A DNA stretch of 64,000 nucleotides from NCBI RefSeq assembly GCF_016427535.1, contig NZ_JAELXV010000003.1, positions 186,001 through 250,000 on the forward strand. The letters run 5' to 3'. The notes beneath the pieces are model-generated. The model saw only the letters and a program-made list of their open reading frames with translations, searched no databases and had not been told where the DNA came from. This DNA comes from Hymenobacter sp. BT559 (GTDB lineage: Bacteria; Bacteroidota; Bacteroidia; Cytophagales; Hymenobacteraceae). Positions 17,921-27,933 of the stretch are shown piece after piece; position 1 is the first letter of the stretch; every line of letters starts with the position of its first letter. The translations under genes and the position numbers were made by a program.

Positions 17921-19543
17921 ATGCTCCCCGAAATCGACCTTACCGACGCTGTCAGCCTGCCCGAAGGCGCGCTCAAAACCTTTCCTACCCCCCACGATGG
18001 CCCCCAGGTACTGCTGACGCGGCAGCAAGGCCGGGTGCACGCCTTTGCCCCCAACTGCCCGCACTATGGCGCGCCGCTCGAAAAAGGCAAGGTGCTGAAT
18101 GGCAAGCTCGTCTGCCCCTGGCACCACGCCTGCTTTAAGGTCGAGGGCGGCCACCTCTGCGAGCCGCCCGCCCTCGACGACCTGCCCGCCTACGCTGTGC
18201 GCGAGGCCGAGGGCCGCATCTTGGTGCAAGTGCCAGCTAGTCCGCCCGCCAGCACCGACAAGCCCGAGGCCACGCCTACGGCCGAGGTAGGCGGCGTGCC
18301 ACCCGCGCCGGTCCTGGCCGTGACTGATACGCGCACCTTCGTTATTGTGGGTGGCGGGGCGGCCGGCGAGTTTGCAGCCCAAACGCTACGGCGTGAAGGC
18401 TTCGCGGGGCGAGTAGTGCTGGTGTCGGCCGACGAGCATGCCCCCTACGACCGCACCAAGCTCAGCAAAGCCTACCTGGCGGGCAAGGCCAAGCCCGCCG
18501 CCCTGCCCCTGCGCGAAGCCGATTTTTATGCGCAGCAGCGCATTGAGCGGCTTCAGGCTACGCGCGCCATTGGCCTGGACCTAGGGCGGCGCGAAGTGCA
18601 ACTCGAAGGCCAGCCGCCGTTGCTCTACGACCAACTGCTACTGGCACCCGGCAGCACTCCCAACCGGCTGCCTAAGCTGCTCGGCCACGACTTGCCCGGT
18701 GTGTTGCCCCTGCGCACCCAGGCCGATGCTGATGCGCTGCTGGCTGCCACCAAAGATGCCAAGCAAGTTGTTATTATTGGCAGCAGCTTTATCGGAATGG
18801 AGGCGGCGAGCAGCCTCATTGCTGAGGGCCGGGCCGTCACGGTTATTGCCCAGGAAAAAGTGCCTTTTGCCCGGGTCCTAGGTCCCGGAATTGGCCAGAT
18901 GTTCCGGCAACTGCACGAGGAAAAAGGTGTGCATATCGAAGCTGAAGCTGAAGTAAGCGCCCTGCTAGGAGAGCAAGGCCACGTAACAGGCGTGCAATTC
19001 AAATCGGGCAAAACCCTGCCGGCAGATGTGGTGGTGCTCGGGGTGGGTGTGCGGCCCGCCACCGATTTTCTGAAGGATGCCTTTAGCCTTGAAGAGGATG
19101 GGGGCCTGGCAGTAAGCGCCGGCCTGCAAGCCGCGCCGGGGGTGTATGCGGCCGGCGACATCGCCCGCTTTCCGCTGGCGGCCACCGGCCAACCCACCCG
19201 CATCGAGCACTGGCGCGTGGCTCAGCAGCACGGCCAGGTAGCAGCGCGCAATATGCTGGGCCAGCAAGAAACGTACGCTGCCGCGCCCTTTTTCTGGACG
19301 CAGCAGTATGGTAAGAGCCTACGCTACGCCGGCCACGCCGAGCGCTGGGACGAGATTATCTACCACGGCAACGTAGCCCAGCAAGATTTTCTGGCCTTTT
19401 TCGTGCAAGCTGGTCGCATCGTAGCCGTAGCTGGCATGGGCCGCGACACCGATATGGTTTACATCACCGAGCTGCTGGGGCTGGGCCGTATGCCTACCCC
19501 TGCCGAGCTGCGGCCGGGCATGAACTGGGCCGAGCGGCTGTAA
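17921..19543 (+). CDS. Rieske-domain FAD/NAD(P) oxidoreductase (AIFM3-like)
   Basis: 540-residue fusion. Residues 1-105 form a Rieske [2Fe-2S] domain with ligands C46-x-H48 (NCPHYG) and C65-x2-H68 (CPWHHA). After a Pro/Ala linker at about 105-135, a pyridine-nucleotide-disulfide reductase fold has an FAD motif GGGAAGEF near 145, an NAD(P) motif IGSSFIGMEAA near 288, and the FAD-closing block GVYAAGDIARFP near 408. This matches apoptosis-inducing-factor-like reductases and Rieske-type ferredoxin reductases, likely moving electrons from NAD(P)H to an unknown acceptor. No oxygenase partner is adjacent. Cytosolic. Confidence 0.93.
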   Translation: MLPEIDLTDAVSLPEGALKTFPTPHDGPQVLLTRQQGRVHAFAPNCPHYGAPLEKGKVLNGKLVCPWHHACFKVEGGHLCEPPALDDLPAYAVREAEGRILVQVPASPPASTDKPEATPTAEVGGVPPAPVLAVTDTRTFVIVGGGAAGEFAAQTLRREGFAGRVVLVSADEHAPYDRTKLSKAYLAGKAKPAALPLREADFYAQQRIERLQATRAIGLDLGRREVQLEGQPPLLYDQLLLAPGSTPNRLPKLLGHDLPGVLPLRTQADADALLAATKDAKQVVIIGSSFIGMEAASSLIAEGRAVTVIAQEKVPFARVLGPGIGQMFRQLHEEKGVHIEAEAEVSALLGEQGHVTGVQFKSGKTLPADVVVLGVGVRPATDFLKDAFSLEEDGGLAVSAGLQAAPGVYAAGDIARFPLAATGQPTRIEHWRVAQQHGQVAARNMLGQQETYAAAPFFWTQQYGKSLRYAGHAERWDEIIYHGNVAQQDFLAFFVQAGRIVAVAGMGRDTDMVYITELLGLGRMPTPAELRPGMNWAERL

Positions 19544-19553
19544 GCACCTACAC

Positions 19554-19594
19554 GCAAAAGCCGGCCCTTGCTGCTAGCAAGGGCCGGCTTTTGC
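19554..19594. terminator. Bidirectional intrinsic terminator
   Basis: 19-bp perfect arms, 3-nt loop, between convergent genes. Confidence 0.92.
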
Positions 19595-19606
19595 ATTTTA
19601 AACTAG

Positions 19607-20422
19607 TTAGCGCCCGCCGCGCCGGCCCCCACCTCCCGGCTGGCCGTTGGGGCCATTATCAAAGCCACTAGGCCGGCCGCCAGGGCTGGGTGGGCCACCT
19701 AGGTTGCCACCTGGCTGCCTACCGTTACCGCCAAAGTCACCCCGTCCAGGACCAGCTGGCCGGCCGGGAAAGCCATCTGGCTGGTTGCTAAAGTTGCCGC
19801 GGCCAGGGCCGCCCTGGCCCGGCTGAGGCGGACCACTGGGAGGGCCGGGGCGCCCATCACGTCCGGGTGGCCGGTCAAAGCCCGCCTGGGCGCCGCTGTA
19901 GGCACCCCGGTTAGGGTAGTTATTGTTCCTGTTGTAGTTACCGCGGCCATCGTAGCTGTTGTAGCCACTACGACCGCCGTAGCCGCCGCGGTCGTAGCCA
20001 TACACGCGGCCCGCGCCGTAGTCGCGGCTGTTGTGGTAGGGGCCGTAGTTCCCCCAGCCGCCGCGCCGGTAGCCAGCCACGTACTGCGGGTAGCGGCTTC
20101 GGTACGAGCCAATGTATCGCCACGGCTGCGGCCCCACATAGCTTACGGGGTAGGGGTGAAAGTAATAAGGGTCGTAGCCATCGAGGTAGGGCAGCTGCAC
20201 CCACTGGTAGCCATCGAACACGAGATACACGCCATTGTAAATGTCGTAGTAGCCATCAATCTCCGGGATGTAGTAGTACTGGGTGCCCTGCGGCACGGCT
20301 GGCCCCCAGGGCGGTAGGCCAATATTGACCCCCACGCTCACTTGCGCCTGGGCGGCCCTAGGTGCGGCAAAAGCCAGGCCCATGCCCAGCGCGAAAGCAA
20401 GAAAACGAAGGCGAGACTTCAT
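19607..20422 (-). CDS. Secreted Gly/Pro/Tyr-rich protein with YYYIPE domain
   Basis: 271 residues with a classical signal peptide (cleavage near AQAQ, about residue 27). The mature N-terminal part (about 40-110) is a Tyr/Trp-rich module: QYYYIPEIDGYYDIYNG, VFDGYQWVQL, LDGYDPYYFHP. It is followed by a Tyr/Arg/Gly region and then a Gly/Pro/Asn/Arg low-complexity tail from about residue 150. The same module occurs in the gene just upstream on this strand, so the two are paralogues. Likely periplasmic or surface protein; function unknown. Confidence 0.82.
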   Translation of the reverse strand: MKSRLRFLAFALGMGLAFAAPRAAQAQVSVGVNIGLPPWGPAVPQGTQYYYIPEIDGYYDIYNGVYLVFDGYQWVQLPYLDGYDPYYFHPYPVSYVGPQPWRYIGSYRSRYPQYVAGYRRGGWGNYGPYHNSRDYGAGRVYGYDRGGYGGRSGYNSYDGRGNYNRNNNYPNRGAYSGAQAGFDRPPGRDGRPGPPSGPPQPGQGGPGRGNFSNQPDGFPGRPAGPGRGDFGGNGRQPGGNLGGPPSPGGRPSGFDNGPNGQPGGGGRRGGR

Positions 20423-20514
20423 GATAAAAGCAGAAAGAGAAACAGTGGATTATCACTGACTTCTACGCAAGTACAGTGCCGGGTTTTGAGGCCAATCGAC
20501 AGAAGCACCTAGCA

Positions 20515-20563
20515 TACTGGCTAGCCTGCCCAATGTGCCGACGAATGGGCGGGCTAGCCAGTA
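20515..20563. repeat. Imperfect inverted repeat between the paralogous secreted-protein genes
   Basis: TACTGGCTAGCC at the left edge pairs with GGCTAGCCAGTA at the right; 18-19 bp arms with about one mismatch. It adjoins a true terminator. Confidence 0.6.
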
Positions 20564-20570
20564 GCTACCA

Positions 20571-20601
20571 AAAAAAGCCTCGCTGGGTAGCGAGGCTTTT
20601 T
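20571..20601 (-). terminator. Intrinsic terminator
   Basis: AAAAAAGCCTCGCT and complement with 4-nt loop, downstream of the short YYYIPE-domain gene. Confidence 0.88.
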
Positions 20602-20619
20602 GAGTTAATCTGACAAGTA

Positions 20620-21024
20620 CTAGTGGCGGCCGTGTCCTTTGCCGTGGCCCTTGCCAGGGCCGCCGCCATACAGCTTTTTAGCCTGGCCGGGGGGCATGCC
20701 GTGGGGGTGGCCCTTGCCCTTCCAGAGCCAGGGCGAGTCGCCGCGGTAGGCGATGTACTGCGGGTGGAAGTTGCGCGGGTCGTAGCCATCAAGGCGCTCG
20801 TAGCGCTGCCAGCGGCCATCGCGCTGCACGAGGTAGCGGCGGGCCGGCACATCGTAGTAGGCGTTAGCTTCCGGAATGTAGTAGTACTGGGCATCGGCCG
20901 GCGCGCCCACCACTACCGGCGGGGCCGTATTGATGTTGATGTTGACCTGAGCCTGGGCTGGGGCGGCTACTAAGGCTAGGCCACTGAATAGGGCTAGCGC
21001 GGCGGCTTTTTGAAAAATAGTCAT
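20620..21024 (-). CDS. Secreted YYYIPE-domain protein, short paralogue
   Basis: 134 residues from the ATG at 21024 (MTIFQKAAALALFSGLALVAAPAQAQ, a good signal peptide); an upstream in-frame start adds 13 residues that would spoil the signal. The mature module QYYYIPEANAYYDVPARRYLVQRDGRWQRYERLDGYDPRNFHP matches the neighbouring larger gene over about 65 residues, and it ends in a Gly/Lys/His-rich tail (GGGPGKGHGKGHGRH) that could bind metal or polyanions. Function unknown. Confidence 0.82.
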   Translation of the reverse strand: MTIFQKAAALALFSGLALVAAPAQAQVNININTAPPVVVGAPADAQYYYIPEANAYYDVPARRYLVQRDGRWQRYERLDGYDPRNFHPQYIAYRGDSPWLWKGKGHPHGMPPGQAKKLYGGGPGKGHGKGHGRH

Positions 21025-21113
21025 GAGGAAGAAAGAATAGGATAGCAGAAACCAGGCAAGCACAGTGCCAAAAAGCGCTAATTGGGCGGCTGGTGGGCGA
21101 TATACGCAGCAGC

Positions 21114-21506
21114 TTAGTTTTTGGCTTTGCGAAAGAGGTAGCAGCGACCATTGTTGAGGGTGGCCGTCGGGTAAACCGATGCTAGCTCCCAGCCGGCTAC
21201 CGTCAGGGCACTCAGCTGCTCATTGATAAGCTGCGCATTTTGCCGAAGCCGTTCCTTATACTTCTCTGTGCCTATCATATTAATTGTTTCCAGCGGAACA
21301 TCGGTTTTGCCTTGAAAGGCTGGTGCGAATAAAATAAAGGATAGTCCTTTAGCCCCCTCCGAAGTAGTCATGGTCAGAAAATCGTAGCCGTGCGTAGCGG
21401 TGGTGGCGGCCGGCGCAACTACCTGGGCACGGGCAATCGAACTGGAGAGTAAGCAGGCGCTGAGGAGGGCGCTCGATAGAATGGAGAATCGAAGGAGGGC
21501 GCGCAT
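21114..21506 (-). CDS. Small secreted protein of unknown function
   Basis: 130 residues with a signal peptide (MRALLRFSILSSALLSACLL..., cleavage near ARAQ). The signal contains one Cys but no clean lipobox. The mature part ends with INEQLSALTVAGWELASVYP, which resembles the NxLxxxGWELV segment of DUF4177-like small proteins. A periplasmic location is inferred. Third of three secreted-protein genes in a row on this strand. Confidence 0.75.
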   Translation of the reverse strand: MRALLRFSILSSALLSACLLSSSIARAQVVAPAATTATHGYDFLTMTTSEGAKGLSFILFAPAFQGKTDVPLETINMIGTEKYKERLRQNAQLINEQLSALTVAGWELASVYPTATLNNGRCYLFRKAKN

Positions 21507-21676
21507 ATGCTAAGTGATAAAAGGTAGAAATGCGGCCACCCTAGGCCGCCGGGCTGGTAAAGAAAGGAAAACAGCCCCGCACTATTCGCCGGTCAACCTT
21601 GTTAGTACAAGCTGGTTCACGGCCGTGCAGGAGATGAAAATTCTGATTTTTACCACCGCTGGCCGCTTCGTTCCCG

Positions 21677-21684
21677 TACCTTCG
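21677..21684 (+). promoter_or_regulatory. Variant -7 box TACCTTCG of uvrA
   Basis: One base off TAnnTTTG; ends 22 nt before the uvrA ATG. Confidence 0.4.
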
Positions 21685-21706
21685 CTTGTTCTTCTGATTT
21701 GCCCGC

Positions 21707-24805
<3,099 letters not shown>

Positions 24806-24821
24806 CATTTGCGTATCAGTA

Positions 24822-24894
24822 AGAAGGGTGCCGCTGCCCGGCCGTCGTTCTAGCCTAGGTGCGCTAGATGGCGGCCGGGCGGCGGCACCCTTCT
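24822..24894 (+). terminator. uvrA terminator, long hairpin
   Basis: 23-bp arms 24822-24844 and 24872-24894 with one mismatch; the loop holds a CCTAGG palindrome. Confidence 0.8.
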
Positions 24895-24912
24895 CATAGG
24901 GCTAGCCGCTTG

Positions 24913-25794
24913 ATGCGCAAGTGGCCGTCGCTCTGGGTTCGGGCCTCGCCCACTCAGGAGCTTACCTTCGCCCGGTATTGGCTCCTACTGAGTTACCTCT
25001 TTTTTCCGGTGGATTGGATTTACTACGTACCCAACTGGTTGTTTTGGGCTAGCTGCTGCAGTGCTACGCTGCTGTTCTCCCTAGCGGGCCTATTTCTGTT
25101 GCGGCCCTGGGTCAAGGCCCACGTGAGCGATACGGCCGAGCACAACGACTTGGTTAGCTACTTTCTAAGCGTTTCGGGCGTTATCTATGGCATCTTGCTC
25201 GGGCTGGTCGCGGCTGGGGTGTGGAGCAATTTTCAAACCCTATCAGGGCAGGTCGATACCGAGGCTACCATCACGGCGGCCATTTATAATGACCTAGCTA
25301 CGTACCCACCGGCCGCCCGGCAGCTTTACCAGCAGGAACTGAAGGCCTACGTGCAGTCGGTGATTCACCAAGACTGGCCGGCGCACCACCGGGGCCAAGT
25401 GCCGCAGGCAAGCAGTACCAGGCTGCGCACATTTAAGAACGATTTCTTCGCCTTTGTGCCGCCCGATGCGCGCTTGCAGGTAGTGCACCAACAGGCTATC
25501 AACCAGCTGAATGAATTGCTGCTAGCCCACCGCCTGCGGCTGCGTGGCGACCAGGACAACCTGCCCAATCTGCTGTGGTGGGTACTCATTATTGGAGCCG
25601 TCATCAACGTGGCTATTTCTTGGTTTTTTGTGGCAGTTGATAGTACGCATCAGGTAGCCCTCACCTGCCTAATTGCCGTGTTGCTAGGGTCGCTGCTGTT
25701 TCTGACAGCGGCTATAGACAATCCGTTTCGGGGTGGTTTCAGCGTAGATGCCAGCGCCTTCGAGTCTGTGCTCTACGAAATGGTAACTTATTAA
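24913..25794 (+). CDS. DUF4239 (bestrophin-like) membrane protein
   Basis: 293 residues from the ATG at 24913 (MRKWPSLW); an earlier in-frame ATG at 24868 lies inside the uvrA terminator hairpin and is rejected. Two membrane helices lie near the N-terminus, and a third begins the conserved FLSVSGVIYGILLGLVAAGVW. A soluble segment (DTEATITAAIYNDLATYPPAARQLYQ...) then precedes two C-terminal helices. This arrangement, including YxxLLGLVAxxVW and D-x-E, matches DUF4239, a family likened to bestrophin channels. Function untested. Confidence 0.8.
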   Translation: MRKWPSLWVRASPTQELTFARYWLLLSYLFFPVDWIYYVPNWLFWASCCSATLLFSLAGLFLLRPWVKAHVSDTAEHNDLVSYFLSVSGVIYGILLGLVAAGVWSNFQTLSGQVDTEATITAAIYNDLATYPPAARQLYQQELKAYVQSVIHQDWPAHHRGQVPQASSTRLRTFKNDFFAFVPPDARLQVVHQQAINQLNELLLAHRLRLRGDQDNLPNLLWWVLIIGAVINVAISWFFVAVDSTHQVALTCLIAVLLGSLLFLTAAIDNPFRGGFSVDASAFESVLYEMVTY

Positions 25795-25922
25795 GTGGGT
25801 GGCTATCGGGTCCGAGAGCCAGTGTGCCACGCTAGCTTCTTAGTAGCTAAAAACTAGTAGGCGCGTACAACACATGGGCCTTCACACGTTGAGAATAGCC
25901 TGACACTAAGCCAGTAGCAAGT

Positions 25923-26255
25923 ATGACTACAGAAGAGTTTGTACAGGGTTTTTACCGGGAGAAGCAAGACCTATTGCAATTTTATCTCGACCGCTTGCCA
26001 CTGGCCGATACCGCCGCTGCGCAGCAACGCATTGTAATGCGTGACGGGCAGCAACTGACGGTGCAGGAACTCCTCGAAAACGTGTTGGACAATGTATTTT
26101 ACACCACACTGCTTGGTTTGGAAGGCAGCGCTTCTATCGGCCGCACGCAAACGCGCTACGAATTGCGTGATGCAGAGGGCAACTCGCTTACTAATGGGGA
26201 CCTAGGTGGGTACGCCTGGCAGTATTTTCAGAATGGCGGGGACGAGCCGGAATAG
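25923..26255 (+). CDS. Small protein of unknown function
   Basis: 110 residues, not recognised. It begins TTEEFVQGFYREKQDLLQFYLDRLP, is amphipathic and soluble, and has an acidic C-terminus (NGGDEPE). Codon use matches the window and a CCTAGG encodes Leu-Gly. It stands alone with its own terminator. Confidence 0.7.
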   Translation: MTTEEFVQGFYREKQDLLQFYLDRLPLADTAAAQQRIVMRDGQQLTVQELLENVLDNVFYTTLLGLEGSASIGRTQTRYELRDAEGNSLTNGDLGGYAWQYFQNGGDEPE

Positions 26256-26326
26256 GCTAGTAGTAGGTTGCAAGAGCACGCAAATGCACGAAGACAAGAG
26301 CCTAGGCCAAGGCTACCTTCAACCGA

Positions 26327-26370
26327 ATAAAAAAGGGCAACTACCTAGGTGAGTAGTTGCCCTTTTTTAT
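26327..26370. terminator. Bidirectional intrinsic terminator with CCTAGG loop
   Basis: 18-bp perfect arms 26327-26344 and 26353-26370 between convergent genes. The hairpin apex is formed around a CCTAGG. Confidence 0.92.
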
Positions 26371-26389
26371 GGAAGCAGTGAGAATCAGC

Positions 26390-27133
26390 TTATCCGCCCG
26401 TCGGCCCGAACCGCTCGGTCAAAATCATTTCTGGGGCCAGGCCAGCGGCCTGTAAGCCGTTGGCTACGCTTTCGACTAGGCCCGTGGGGCCGCATACAAA
26501 CGCCTGCGGTTTTACCTCGCCAAAGTGCGCCACTACCTCGGCCAGCATCGCCGCGTCGATGCGGCGGTGGTAGCCGGCCCAGCCGGGCGGCGCCTGGCGG
26601 GTGTAGTCGAGTAGCAGCGTGAAGCTGTTGTCGGCCGCAGCCATTGTTTCTAATTCAGCGCGGTAAATAACTTCCTCGGGCGTGCGGACGCTAAACAGCA
26701 GCACGGCCGGCGTGCGCAGCCCTAGGTGCTGGCGGTGGCGCAGCATGGCCATGAGCGGCACCACGCCCGAGCCGCCGCCTACCAGCAGCAGGGGCGGCGC
26801 ACCCGCCTCGCCGCGCCACACAAAGTAGCCGCCGATGGGGCCACGCACCTCCAACTGGTCACCTACCTGCACGCCTTCGTTGAGGTAGCCCGATACCTCG
26901 CCGTCGGCGATGATTTCGACGGTCAGCTCAATCTCGCCGGTTTGCTCGGGGGGCGAGGCGATGGAATAGCTGCGCTCGGCCTGGTAGCCGCCCTCGGCGG
27001 TGAGGCGCAGGTCGTAGTGCTGGCCGGCGAGGTGGAGCGTCCAGCTGGGCAGGCTGAGGACGAAGGTCTTGACATGCGGCGTCTCGGACCGGATGCTTTT
27101 GACGGTGGCTAGCTGCCAGGCGACGCGGCTCAT
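26390..27133 (-). CDS. Ferredoxin-reductase-type FAD/NAD(P)H oxidoreductase
   Basis: 247 residues: an FAD-binding beta-barrel with the RxYS motif at 54-57 (RSYSIAS), then an NAD(P)H-binding Rossmann domain with GGGSGVVPLMAML and the C-terminal VCGPTGLVESV. There is no [2Fe-2S] domain, so it is a simple flavin reductase of the FNR family. Its start overlaps the stop of the upstream molybdoenzyme gene by four bases (ATGA type), so the two are almost certainly co-translated and this protein probably supplies electrons to (or takes them from) the molybdenum centre. Cytosolic. Confidence 0.93.
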   Translation of the reverse strand: MSRVAWQLATVKSIRSETPHVKTFVLSLPSWTLHLAGQHYDLRLTAEGGYQAERSYSIASPPEQTGEIELTVEIIADGEVSGYLNEGVQVGDQLEVRGPIGGYFVWRGEAGAPPLLLVGGGSGVVPLMAMLRHRQHLGLRTPAVLLFSVRTPEEVIYRAELETMAAADNSFTLLLDYTRQAPPGWAGYHRRIDAAMLAEVVAHFGEVKPQAFVCGPTGLVESVANGLQAAGLAPEMILTERFGPTGG

Positions 27134-27771
27134 AGGCGAATGCTGCCAGCGCTGGCTTGGTCGTCGTCATCGTCGCGGTAGCGCTGCTCTTTCCACGGGT
27201 CGCCGTACATGCTGTAGCCGCCGCGCTCCCAGAAGCCGGGCTCGTCTTGGGCCGTGAAGCGCAGGCCCTGCACCCACTTGGCGCTTTTCCAGAAGTAGAG
27301 GTGCGGCACTACTAGCCGGGCCGGGCCGCCGTGCTCGGGCGCCAGCGGCTGGCCTTCGTACACGAGGCCCACGAAGGCCTTGCCATCGCGCAGGTCGGCC
27401 AGCGGTAGATTGGTGGTGTAGCCACCGTAGCAAAACTGAGTCACGAACTGCGCCTCGGGCTTAAGCTTGACGTGCTCCAGCAAGGTGTCCACGCTCACGC
27501 CGCGCCAATGGGTGTCGAACTTGCTCCACTTCGTGACGCAGTGAATGTCGGGGTTGAAGTCCTGCATGGGCAGTTTGTTAAACTCCTCCCAACTCCACTT
27601 CACAGGCTCCTCTACCAAGCCTTCGAGTCGAAACTCCCAGTTGGTGAGAGCAATGCGCGGGGTGGGGCCGGCCGTGAGCACCGGAAAATCGGTGGTTTCG
27701 TACTGGCCAGGCGGCAGCTTGTGGTTGCTCTGGCGCTTGGGCTGAAAGCCGCGGTTGGTGAAGATTCCCAT
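27130..27771 (-). CDS. Sulfite-oxidase-like molybdopterin oxidoreductase
   Basis: 213-residue protein of the SUOX-fold (MsrP/YedY-like) family. The molybdenum-ligating Cys is C78 in IHCVTKWS, followed by HWRGVSVDTLL and the GGYTTNLPLADL, PLAPEHGGPARLVVP and YFWKSAKWVQGL blocks typical of the family. MsrP itself has a Tat signal; here the N-terminus (MGIFTNRGFQPKRQSN) has none, so the enzyme should be cytosolic. Substrate unknown; sulfoxide or sulfite-type chemistry is inferred from family only. First gene of a two-gene operon with the flavin reductase. Confidence 0.92.
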   Translation of the reverse strand: MGIFTNRGFQPKRQSNHKLPPGQYETTDFPVLTAGPTPRIALTNWEFRLEGLVEEPVKWSWEEFNKLPMQDFNPDIHCVTKWSKFDTHWRGVSVDTLLEHVKLKPEAQFVTQFCYGGYTTNLPLADLRDGKAFVGLVYEGQPLAPEHGGPARLVVPHLYFWKSAKWVQGLRFTAQDEPGFWERGGYSMYGDPWKEQRYRDDDDDQASAGSIRL

Positions 27772-27839
27772 GGGGCAGGTGAGTAGCGAAGCAAAAAAAT
27801 AGACGAAGCGAGAAACCTAGGGCGCTGCCAAGCAAGCAA

Positions 27840-27875
27840 AAAAAGCCCTTGGCTATTGCGTGCCAAGGGCTTTTT
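27840..27875 (-). terminator. Intrinsic terminator of the DUF2339 gene
   Basis: 14-bp arms (AAAAAGCCCTTGGC and complement), T-rich on both sides. Confidence 0.88.
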
Positions 27876-27933
27876 AAACAGCAGGATACCCTAGGCTATT
27901 GCTTGTACCGCCAAGCCGGGCGAGATGTTTAAC

